Below are positions 1 through 5,887 of a stretch of 8,902 bases of DNA, piece by piece. The DNA lies in NCBI GenBank assembly GCA_005883235.1, contig VAYE01000173.1, positions 1-8,902 of the forward strand, written 5' to 3'. This stretch comes from Actinomycetota bacterium. GTDB lineage: Bacteria; Actinomycetota; Thermoleophilia; Gaiellales; Gaiellaceae. A model generated the notes under the pieces. That model did no database searches, was not told the origin of the DNA, and worked only from the letters and a program-made list of their open reading frames with translations. Numbering within the stretch: the stretch's first letter is position 1; each line of letters begins with the position of its first letter. The position numbers and the translations under genes are program-made.

Positions 1-1
1 C

Positions 2-133
2 TACGACGATGCCATCGTGGAGAAGATTGAGCTGGTAGAGAAGGCGACGCGGGCGCTGCAGCGAGAGCTGTGGGAGATGGAATCGGCATTAGGCATCAAA
101 CCGCGATCGGGTTCCGAGCCTCCGGGTGCCTGA
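2..133 (+). CDS. C-terminal end of an unidentified protein (5'-truncated by the window)
   Basis: An open frame runs from the window edge and stops with TGA at 131-133, leaving 43 residues. The visible part is a charged, probably helical stretch (it contains EKIELVEKATRALQREL) followed by a short Gly/Pro/Ser tail. No family motif is present, so I cannot name it. The frame is supported by its natural-looking amphipathic helix and because its stop overlaps the GTG start of the next gene by 8 bases, the spacing style seen throughout this window. It is probably the upstream member of the same transcription unit. Confidence 0.5.
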   Translation, partial: YDDAIVEKIELVEKATRALQRELWEMESALGIKPRSGSEPPGA

Positions 134-761
134 TTCGTTTCGTCCCCCGCGGCCTGAGCGGACGCTCACTTGGGACGGTTGCCTCAACGTCCGCGACCTC
201 GGCGGCCACCGGACCGAGGACGGGCGCACGACGCGCTTCGGCGCCGTCGTCCGAGCCGACAGCGTGCGGGCGCTGAGCGACGCGGGTTGGGACGAGCTCC
301 TCGACTATGGCGTGTCGCGGATCCAGCCTGACGCGGCCGGCTCGACTCGCGCCGTTTACCTGGAGTTCCTCGAGCGGCGCCGCCCGCAGTTCGCGGAGGC
401 GTTCGCCGCCGTCGCGAACGCGCCGGAAGGCACAGTCGTCGTCCACTGCCACGGCGGCAAGGACCGCACCGGCCTCGTCGTCGCGCTCTTGCTCCGGCTC
501 GTCGACGTCGACATCGGGACGATCGCCGCCGACTACGCCCTGAGCGGCTACAACCTGCGTGAGCAGACCGCGGCCTGGGTCGTCGCCGCGGAGGACGACC
601 TCGAGCGGGAGCGGCGACGGCGGATCGGGTCGGCTCCGGCCGAGGCGATGGTGGCCGTGCTGGAGGAGCTCGAGCGCCGCTACAGCAGCGTCCGCGAGTA
701 CCTCGGCGCGGCCGGCGTGCCTGACGAGACGATCGACGCGGCCGCCGCGCGGCTCCTCTAG
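126..761 (+). CDS. Tyrosine phosphatase family 3 (dual-specificity type) protein, internally shortened
   Basis: Cysteine-based protein-tyrosine/dual-specificity phosphatase of the Y_phosphatase3 type, 211 aa. The N-terminal family signature is present (WDGCLNVRDLGG, residues 16-27). The P-loop C-X5-R motif is intact as HCHGGKDRTG (107-116), with Cys108 as nucleophile and Arg114 binding phosphate. The C-terminal helices (EAMVAVLEELERRY, 173-186) also match the family. Between residues about 65 and 73 the protein jumps from LLDYGVSRI straight to STRAVYLEFLERR. As I remember the family, about 50 residues lie here, including the strand read as VDLR and the loop after it; usual length is about 240-270 aa. 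The loss is in frame. The GTG start at 126 is chosen because it directly precedes the family N-terminus; the alternative is a slightly different upstream start. miaA begins 2 bases after the stop. The physiological substrate is unknown. Fold integrity is doubtful given the gap. Confidence 0.85.
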   Translation: MPDSFRPPRPERTLTWDGCLNVRDLGGHRTEDGRTTRFGAVVRADSVRALSDAGWDELLDYGVSRIQPDAAGSTRAVYLEFLERRRPQFAEAFAAVANAPEGTVVVHCHGGKDRTGLVVALLLRLVDVDIGTIAADYALSGYNLREQTAAWVVAAEDDLERERRRRIGSAPAEAMVAVLEELERRYSSVREYLGAAGVPDETIDAAAARLL

Positions 762-763
762 CG

Positions 764-1660
764 GTGGGAGTCGTCGCGATCTTCGGCCCGACGGCGTCGG
801 GCAAGTCCGCCGCGGCCGAGGCGCTCGGAGCGCGCATCCCGGCCGAGCTCGTCTCCGCCGACGCAATGCAGGCCTACCGCGGCCTGCCGATCCTCACGAA
901 CCAGTCGGGCGCCGCGATGCGACTCGTGGCCATCTGGCCGCTCGACCACGAGGGCTCGGTCGGCGAGTACGCGGCGCTGGCGCACGCGGCGATCGACGAG
1001 ATCCTCGCCGCCGGGCGGACGCCGATTGTGGTCGGCGGAACCGGCCTCTATCTGCGTGCCGCGCTGGCCGACCTCGACCCGCCGGCGCCCTCGGGCGAGC
1101 GCGCCCGCTGGGAGGCGTTCTACGACGAGCGAGGAGGCGAAGCGGCTCATGACCGCCTCGCCGAGCTCGATCCCGCCGCGGCGGCGCTCGTCCATCCGAA
1201 CGACCGGCGCCGGGTGGTCCGCGCGCTCGAGCTCGCCGGCGCAGGCGAGTCGCTCGTGCCCGCCGAGGATCGCCTCTGGGGCGAGGCGACACGGCACCCG
1301 ACGCTCGTCTTCGGGCTCGAGGTGCCGAAGGTCGAGCTCGAGCGGCGGATCGAGACGCGAACGCGCGCGATGCTCGAAGCCGGCGTGGCGGAGGAGGCGC
1401 GGCGAGCGCTCGCGGGGTCCATCTCGGAGACGGCGCGCAAGACGCTCGGCCTCGAGGCGGCGGCGACGCTTCCGCCGGAGGAGGCTCGCGCCGCGATCGC
1501 GTTGCGCACGCGCCGGTACGCCGCCTACCAGCGCAAGTGGATGCGGCGCATCTCGGGCCTCGTTAGCGTTGACGCCGATCGCCCGGCGGGCGAGGTCGCG
1601 GATGAGATCTTCGAGGTGGCACGCGCTCGGCAACACCTACCTGCTCCTGGAGGACGCTGA
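764..1660 (+). CDS. miaA: tRNA dimethylallyltransferase MiaA
   Basis: Transfers the dimethylallyl group from dimethylallyl diphosphate to N6 of adenosine 37 in tRNAs reading UNN codons, the first step towards ms2i6A. The protein is 298 aa, normal for the family. It shows the P-loop GPTASGKS (8-15), the SADAMQAYRGL motif (31-41) with the presumed catalytic Asp33, VVGGTGLYLRA (89-99), the HPNDRRRVVRALE motif (144-156) and the C-terminal ALRTRRYAAYQRKWMRR stretch (246-262). Unlike several neighbours it looks complete. The GTG start at 764 lies 2 bases after the phosphatase stop and immediately before the P-loop strand; no good Shine-Dalgarno is visible, so translation is probably coupled. Its last 59 bases overlap the start of the dapF-like gene in another frame. 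Confidence 0.95.
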   Translation: MGVVAIFGPTASGKSAAAEALGARIPAELVSADAMQAYRGLPILTNQSGAAMRLVAIWPLDHEGSVGEYAALAHAAIDEILAAGRTPIVVGGTGLYLRAALADLDPPAPSGERARWEAFYDERGGEAAHDRLAELDPAAAALVHPNDRRRVVRALELAGAGESLVPAEDRLWGEATRHPTLVFGLEVPKVELERRIETRTRAMLEAGVAEEARRALAGSISETARKTLGLEAAATLPPEEARAAIALRTRRYAAYQRKWMRRISGLVSVDADRPAGEVADEIFEVARARQHLPAPGGR

Positions 1661-2294
1661 CCTCACGCCGGAGCGCGTCCGTGAGCTCGTGGGCGACGCC
1701 GACGGAATCCTTGCGGTGCGGGTGACCGGCCGGGATACGGCGGACGTGACGATCTGGAACCCCGACGGCTCGCAGGCGGAGCTCTCCGGGAACGGCACGC
1801 GCATCGCCGCACGCTGGCTGGCGAACCGGAACGATGTCGATCGGGTGCGGCTCGCGGTCGGGCCTCGGGTGGTCGAGGCGCGGATGCTCGGCGACGGCCG
1901 GGTCGAGACCGACCTCGGCGAGGTGGAGGTCTACGAGCGCGAACGCGTGGCCGGGCTCGAGGTGACGCCGGTGTCGGTCGGAAACCCGCACGCGGTCGTT
2001 GAGGGCGATCCGGACGACCTGCCGCTGATCGGCCCGCTGCTCGAGACGCACCCGCGCTTCCCCGAGCGGACGAACGTGCAGGTCGCCCGCCTGGATGAGC
2101 CCGGCGAGATCACCGCGCGGGTGTGGGAGCGCGGCGTGGGGGAGACGACCGCGTCAGGCACGAGCGCGGTCGCCGTCGCGGCGGCGCTAGGGCAGGAGGC
2201 GGCTCGCGTTCGCTTTCCCGGCGGCATCCTGGACGTGCGCCTAGAGTGCGGCCGAGCCGTCGTGGTTGGGCCAGCCGAGCCGTTGGCGAATTGA
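1602..2294 (+). CDS. dapF: Diaminopimelate epimerase-like protein with both catalytic Cys replaced by Ser
   Basis: DapF interconverts LL- and meso-diaminopimelate using two cysteines as acid and base. Family marks are clear: WHALGNTYLLLE near the N-terminus (canonical HGLGNDF), NPDGS (53-57), GNGTRIAARW (63-72), VSVGNPHAVV (124-133), FPERTNVQVARL (153-164) and GVGETTASGTSA (178-189). The first catalytic position, normally Cys in CGNG, is Ser62 (TCC at 1785); the second, normally Cys in ACGTG, is Ser185 (TCA at 2154). The protein is 230 aa against about 270-285, and the usual DRxxGIGADG loop is shortened to GDADG (31-35). The ATG at 1602 is preferred: it has GAGG at 1592-1595 with a 6-base spacer and gives the expected N-terminus; it overlaps miaA by 59 bases. 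dapC and dapD nearby support a DAP pathway role, but activity with two serines is uncertain. My recollection is that related Thermoleophilia proteins share this change. Confidence 0.85.
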   Translation: MRSSRWHALGNTYLLLEDADLTPERVRELVGDADGILAVRVTGRDTADVTIWNPDGSQAELSGNGTRIAARWLANRNDVDRVRLAVGPRVVEARMLGDGRVETDLGEVEVYERERVAGLEVTPVSVGNPHAVVEGDPDDLPLIGPLLETHPRFPERTNVQVARLDEPGEITARVWERGVGETTASGTSAVAVAAALGQEAARVRFPGGILDVRLECGRAVVVGPAEPLAN

Positions 2295-3657
2295 GTGGCG
2301 AAAGGGCACGTTCAACATGCGCTCCAAGTGGGAGAGGGTCGCGTGAACCCGTATCCCGCGCACCTCTCGTCCAGTTCAGCTTCGTCAGCGCCAGCAGTTC
2401 GATCCCGTGACGGCGCCCGCCATCGGATGACTCGAGAGTGATGCTGAGCGGAGTCGGCACGTACGGGCCGGGATACGTTTCATAAAACGGGATGCTCCCG
2501 GTCGTGTAGAGCAGCTGCGAGCGGTCGTCGAGGACGATGTGCGTGCCGCGGAAGGGTGGCGACGCGCGCGGGGTGAAGAAGCGCGTGGAGGCGTCGCCGA
2601 TCGCTATCAGCTCGAGCGTGTCGATGTTGGCAGTATCGGCGGCGGCGTGAAAGCCATCGATCTCGGTGTCGGTAAAGCGCGATGTCTTATGGATGGCGAC
2701 GCGCGCGGGCAGGTGGCGGTGCTCCTCGCGATACTGCGCGAGCGCCTCGCGCAGCAGCGCTTCGGCGTCATCGCGCGGTAGGTACGGCGTGCGGTCGACC
2801 TCCGACAGCTTTGCCGGGCCGCCCCGAACGATCACGCCCTCGCCGCGCTCGTTGAACACCTGGGCCAAGCTCGTCGCCAGCACCTCCTCGTGGTCCCAGT
2901 AGAACGAGATGCCGATGAAACAGGTTTGCAGATCACTTGGCTCGCGCACGAGCGCCCACGGATAGCCGCCAGCCTTGTAGTAAAGCGCCGTGTGAAGGTT
3001 CCAGGCGCGCGTCGCCTCGTCCTGCGGCTGCGACGGACGCTCGGTCACCTCGTTCTGCTTGCGCAGCTTCGATTTGTCGTACGTCGCCGGCCGCACGTAC
3101 TGCAGCGGCACCGGATGGACCATCGCCCGCGCCTTCAGCACGTCGTGCAGCTGCGGTTGCCCGCCGCCGCCTTGGGCGCCGGATACCACCTGCAGCATCT
3201 CGATCGACGGCGCCACGATCACCACCTGCGGAAGCGCGCGCTCGGCCAGCACGCCGATTTCATCTACGAACACACCGGCGACCGCACGAACGCGCTCGGC
3301 GCGGTCCTCGATCTTGCGCAGATCGCGCATGACGCGCCCGGAGATCGGCCGCTGATGGCGTTGGTCGAAGCGCAGTTCGCAGTTGAAGCCGATGCCGTGG
3401 ACGAAGCCGGGGAAAGGCGGGTACAGGTTTGGCTGCTTCGCGTCGGCCCAGCCCGGAATCGCCTTCCGGCAGCGGGTGAGCCACTTGACGATGCCGTCGA
3501 TCGTCTCTTCGGTGCCGACGACGCCGACGCTGATCGTCCGCGGCGCGGCGGCGGCGTCACCGTCAGCAGGCCCGAGCTCGAGGAGACCGAAACGCGGGTC
3601 CACATGACGGCCGTTGCCGAACTGGAGCTCGGGCTCTTCCAGTAAATCCGCGCGCAT
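2110..3657 (-). CDS. Short prokaryotic Argonaute (MID-PIWI, inactive), with atypical C-terminal tail
   Basis: Guide-binding subunit of a short-pAgo defence complex. Starts ATG at 3657 with GGGAAGG at 3665-3671 and a 7-base spacer; the ATG overlaps the upstream stop by one base (TGATG). It opens with the short-Ago signature LEEPELQFGNGRHVDPRFGL (6-25). A MID domain spans roughly 85-210, followed by PIWI (about 211-430) with WNLHTALYYKAGGYPWAL (219-236), CFIGISFYWD (246-255), GEGVIVRGGPAKL (272-284) and HKTSRFTDTEIDGF (323-336). The catalytic DEDX acidic residues are absent where expected (GISFYW, HKTSRF), as in short Agos, so it should bind a guide and target but not slice. After LALTKLNW (422-429) similarity ends: the remaining 86 residues are Pro/Arg-rich and the last 60 or so are antisense to dapF. 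This tail may reflect a frameshift near 2343-2347 or truncation at an insertion edge. Base use is less GC-saturated than in the flanking genes. Confidence 0.85.
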   Translation of the reverse strand: MRADLLEEPELQFGNGRHVDPRFGLLELGPADGDAAAAPRTISVGVVGTEETIDGIVKWLTRCRKAIPGWADAKQPNLYPPFPGFVHGIGFNCELRFDQRHQRPISGRVMRDLRKIEDRAERVRAVAGVFVDEIGVLAERALPQVVIVAPSIEMLQVVSGAQGGGGQPQLHDVLKARAMVHPVPLQYVRPATYDKSKLRKQNEVTERPSQPQDEATRAWNLHTALYYKAGGYPWALVREPSDLQTCFIGISFYWDHEEVLATSLAQVFNERGEGVIVRGGPAKLSEVDRTPYLPRDDAEALLREALAQYREEHRHLPARVAIHKTSRFTDTEIDGFHAAADTANIDTLELIAIGDASTRFFTPRASPPFRGTHIVLDDRSQLLYTTGSIPFYETYPGPYVPTPLSITLESSDGGRRHGIELLALTKLNWTRGARDTGSRDPLPLGAHVERALSPLNSPTARLAQPRRLGRTLGARPGCRRESEREPPPALAPPRRRPRSCLTRSSPPRRAPTPAR

Positions 3658-4982
3658 CAGGCGGCCTTCCCGTTGTCGATCGCTTCGTCGCTGCCGACGT
3701 TGAAACCGCTGTCGGCGGTCTCCTCTGGCGAGGCCATCTCATCTTCCGGCGAGTTGTCGAGCTCGACGTCAGCGAGCGGCCCGAACTCCAGCAGCCGCCG
3801 GTTCGGATCTGGCGCCATACCGCCGAGGTCGACCTCGCCACGCAAGATCCAAGACCAGGTCTCGACATGGCGGCGGACATCCCTGTGGCGCTCGATCCGC
3901 TTGATCCCGGACAACTGCTTGGCCGCGAACTTCGACTGCCAGTAGCCGTCGAGCGAGAAGAAGTAGGTCGGAACGATCTCGAGATACCAAACGTCGTCGT
4001 AGCGACGGAAGCGGCGGTCGAGCGCCAGGTGGCGGACGTACCTCACCGAGCCGTCGTCGCGACGATAAGTCTTGACGATCGTCCGCATCTGACTGCTGCG
4101 GCCGGGAACCTCGACCGACGACAGATCCTCTGGCGCCGCGATGTACAGCGTGTCGTGATCCTTGCCGCGGCGCGCAGCTGGCCAGGTCTGTTCCTCGAGC
4201 GCGCCGTTCAGGAGCTGCACGAACTGACGCTGCACGACTGAGTCGTCGCTTTGTGCCCACTCCTCGGTTGCGATTGCGTCGGCCGGGCCAGCACAGAGGC
4301 ACTCGATCGCCGTCGCGGCCGGATCGTGGAACGTGAAGATGGTGTCGCTTGCTAGGCCCCACGCGCGCAGCGATCGCGCGTCGGCCTCACGGAGACGTCC
4401 GCGGGCTTGGAAATACGTCCTCACGTCGGCCGGTGCGGCGTAAAACACCTCCGGCACCCGGGTGATTGGCAGCAGGTTGCTGAGGAGCATCTCACGCACC
4501 GGCGGCGGGCCGAGGTAGAGGCCATCGTGCCGCGGGCGGGCGAGCTGCCAGAGCGCCTCGTCCATGTCTTTGTCGAAGCGGTCGCTGTCGCGGTCGAAGA
4601 TGATCTTGCGCGCCGCCCGCTGCTCCGGATGCGCGGCGAAGTAGTCCTTGACCGAAACCCAATAGGCTTCGCCGCTGGCCGGGTGCGACCGGACGAGAAT
4701 CACCGGCGCGTTCCCGTTCAGCCAATACCGCAGATCTTCCTCGCGACAGACGTAGGTGACCGGCGCGTCGGGACGGAACGGGACGCCAGTGGCTTTGCTC
4801 TGGACTAGAACGATCCGCCCCGTCGCCTTCCGCTTCGGCTTCTTGACCAGCTCGACCCAGCCGTCGATGCCGACATCGACCTGGTTCTCGTTCCAGTTGT
4901 GGCCAAGGGCGGTGAAGACGGTGGCGATCAGCGCGATACCTTGCCGCTCGATCTGCCTGGTGCGCGGTGCGTACTTGCTCAA
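3657..4982 (-). CDS. DUF4365 nuclease fused to APAZ-like domain (DREN-APAZ type Ago partner)
   Basis: Effector partner of the short Argonaute, 441 aa. Residues about 8-155 are a DUF4365 domain of the PD-(D/E)XK nuclease superfamily: RQGIALIATVFTALGHNW (13-30), then VDVGIDGWVEL (35-45) with Asp40 and Glu44, and the catalytic-strand motif IVLVQSKAT (57-65), a Q-x-K variant with Lys63. Residues about 160-410 resemble APAZ, the region by which partners embrace short Agos: YVRHLALDRRFRRYDDVWYL (315-334), EIVPTYFFSLDGY (335-347), LSGIKRIERH (357-366) and LLEFGPLADVEL (397-408). In SPARDA systems, guide-directed recognition of invader DNA by Ago unleashes this nuclease on DNA and RNA, killing or arresting the cell. 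The TTG start at 4982 has a good GAGGAG (4989-4994) with a 6-base spacer. An acidic low-complexity tail (409-441) is unusual. The downstream Argonaute overlaps by one base. Domain calls are from remembered family patterns, not a search. Confidence 0.85.
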   Translation of the reverse strand: MSKYAPRTRQIERQGIALIATVFTALGHNWNENQVDVGIDGWVELVKKPKRKATGRIVLVQSKATGVPFRPDAPVTYVCREEDLRYWLNGNAPVILVRSHPASGEAYWVSVKDYFAAHPEQRAARKIIFDRDSDRFDKDMDEALWQLARPRHDGLYLGPPPVREMLLSNLLPITRVPEVFYAAPADVRTYFQARGRLREADARSLRAWGLASDTIFTFHDPAATAIECLCAGPADAIATEEWAQSDDSVVQRQFVQLLNGALEEQTWPAARRGKDHDTLYIAAPEDLSSVEVPGRSSQMRTIVKTYRRDDGSVRYVRHLALDRRFRRYDDVWYLEIVPTYFFSLDGYWQSKFAAKQLSGIKRIERHRDVRRHVETWSWILRGEVDLGGMAPDPNRRLLEFGPLADVELDNSPEDEMASPEETADSGFNVGSDEAIDNGKAA

Positions 4983-5140
4983 CCTGGGCTCCTCGGATTA
5001 GTTGGTGCTTTCGCTCGGTCGAACCTGCGTTCGGGGCTTAGCGAGGGCATAAAACTTTAGAGACGCGACCGGACGGAGTCGGTCGGCGCCACATCGGCGT
5101 CTGCCGGACGGCCGATCGTCCCGGCCGGCCGAGCCTGCGG
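4983..5140 (-). promoter_or_regulatory. Intergenic region upstream of the defence operon, likely holding its promoter
   Basis: 158 bases separate the dapD stop from the nuclease-APAZ start. The stretch 5047-5061 (gcataaaactttaga) is the most AT-rich part. Read on the minus strand it offers the -10-like hexamer TAAAGT, followed by about 70 bases of leader and the GAGGAG ribosome site at 4989-4994. No convincing -35 box or operator palindrome could be identified, so the promoter position is tentative. The GC-rich half next to dapD (5062-5140) contains small inverted repeats described separately. No tRNA or small ORF was found here. Confidence 0.35.
5066..5121 (-). terminator. Possible GC hairpins downstream of dapD
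   Basis: Two short inverted repeats follow the dapD stop on the minus strand: GGACG/CGTCC around a 6-base loop (5106-5121), and CGACC/GGTCG around a 9-base loop (5066-5084). The second is followed on the minus strand by a weakly T-rich stretch (tctctaaagtttta). They might end the dapC-dapD transcript before the defence operon. Stems are only 5 bp and such repeats arise often by chance in DNA this GC-rich. Confidence 0.2.
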
Positions 5141-5887
5141 TTAGGCGCCGATCCCGTGCTCGCGGAGCGCCTCGTTGAGGCTCACTTTGAGATCGGTCGA
5201 CTCGCTTCGCCGGCCGACGATCAGCGCGCACGCGAGGTTGTACGTCCCCGCCGGGAATTCCCGCGGGCGCGTCCCGGGCAGGACGACCGACCGCGGCGGC
5301 ACGTAGCCGCGGTGCTCCACCGGCTCCTCGCCGGTCACGTCGATGACCGGCACCGAGGCGGTCAGCACGACGTTCGGGCCCAGCACCGCTCCCTCGCCGA
5401 TCACCACGCCCTCGGTGACGATGCAGCGCGAGCCGAGGAACGCGCCGTCCTCGACGATCACCGGACGCGCGTTCACCGGCTCCAGCACGCCGCCGATGCC
5501 GACGCCGCCCGCCAGGTGTACGTCGGCGCCGATCTGGGCGCACGAGCCCACGGTGGCCCATGTGTCGACCATCGTCCTCGGGCCGACCCAGGCGCCGATG
5601 TTCACGTAGCTCGGCATCACCACGACCCCGGGGGAGAGGAACGAGCCGTAGCGGGCCGTCGCGGGGGGGACGACGCGCACGCCGAGCCGCGCGTAGTCGC
5701 GCTTCAGCGGGATCTTGTCCAGGTACTCGAACGGCCCGGCCTCGAGCGGCTCCATGTCGCGGAGGCGGAAATAGTCGAGGATCGCCTGCTTCGCCTCCTC
5801 GTTCACGCGCCACTCGCCGTCCACCTTCTCGGCGACCCGGATCTCGCCGCGGTCGAGCGCCGCGATGATCGCCTCGACGTCGCTCAC
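5141..5887 (-). CDS. dapD: 2,3,4,5-tetrahydropyridine-2,6-dicarboxylate N-succinyltransferase DapD
   Basis: Transfers succinyl from succinyl-CoA to tetrahydrodipicolinate, giving N-succinyl-2-amino-6-oxopimelate, in the succinylase route to meso-diaminopimelate and lysine. The protein is 248 aa (E. coli about 274). A small helical N-terminal domain carries GEIRVAEKVDGEWRV (14-28) and DKIPLKRDYARLGVRVVPPA (57-76). The left-handed beta-helix core is highly conserved: MPSYVNIGAWV (91-101), TMVDTWATVGSCAQIG (105-120) and HLAGGVGIGGVLEP (124-137), then hexapeptide repeats EDGAFLGSRCIV (146-157). The C-terminal strand is YNLACALIVGRR (216-227). The GTG start at 5887 overlaps the aminotransferase stop by 4 bases (GTGA) and has AGGAGG just upstream at 5893-5898, inside that gene, so the two are translationally coupled. 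It looks complete and is expected to act as a trimer in the cytoplasm. Confidence 0.95.
   Translation of the reverse strand: MSDVEAIIAALDRGEIRVAEKVDGEWRVNEEAKQAILDYFRLRDMEPLEAGPFEYLDKIPLKRDYARLGVRVVPPATARYGSFLSPGVVVMPSYVNIGAWVGPRTMVDTWATVGSCAQIGADVHLAGGVGIGGVLEPVNARPVIVEDGAFLGSRCIVTEGVVIGEGAVLGPNVVLTASVPVIDVTGEEPVEHRGYVPPRSVVLPGTRPREFPAGTYNLACALIVGRRSESTDLKVSLNEALREHGIGA

Larger units (their letters stand above)
2110..4982 (-). other. SPARDA-like defence cassette (two-gene operon)
   Basis: Two overlapping minus-strand genes, nuclease-APAZ first and short Argonaute second, form a self-contained cassette in the gap between the convergent dapF (+) and dapD (-) genes. Codon choice is visibly less GC-saturated than in the flanks, for example tta and agt/aaa-rich stretches around 2680-2700 and 3050-3075. 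No integrase, transposase, tRNA, terminal inverted repeat or convincing direct repeat was seen at either edge. The system is expected to be an abortive-infection type defence against plasmids or phages. I infer recent or independent acquisition from position and composition only. Confidence 0.7.

Noticed and set aside
96..866. Long minus-strand open frame (256 codons) opposite the phosphatase gene
   Set aside because: Arg/Pro/Ala-rich, no motif, and antisense to a gene with a clear C-X5-R signature; a by-product of very high GC.
1026..1601. Upstream extension of the dapF frame into miaA
   Set aside because: The extra residues are Arg/Ser-rich shadow of miaA; the family N-terminus starts right after ATG 1602.
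2890..3645. Plus-strand open frame of 251 codons opposite the Argonaute gene
   Set aside because: Composition is His/Arg/Ala-rich without a family motif, and the opposite strand carries clear MID-PIWI motifs.
5016..5040. T-arm-like GGTTCGACC on the minus strand near the cassette edge, as a possible tRNA fragment or attachment site
   Set aside because: The 5-bp stem needed around the loop does not pair and no acceptor or anticodon arm follows.
2251..5135. GCCGAGCC 8-mer near both ends of the defence cassette (2251-2258, 2274-2281, 5128-5135) as possible target-site repeats
   Set aside because: It also occurs elsewhere in the window (for example at 8522) and is expected by chance in DNA this GC-rich.
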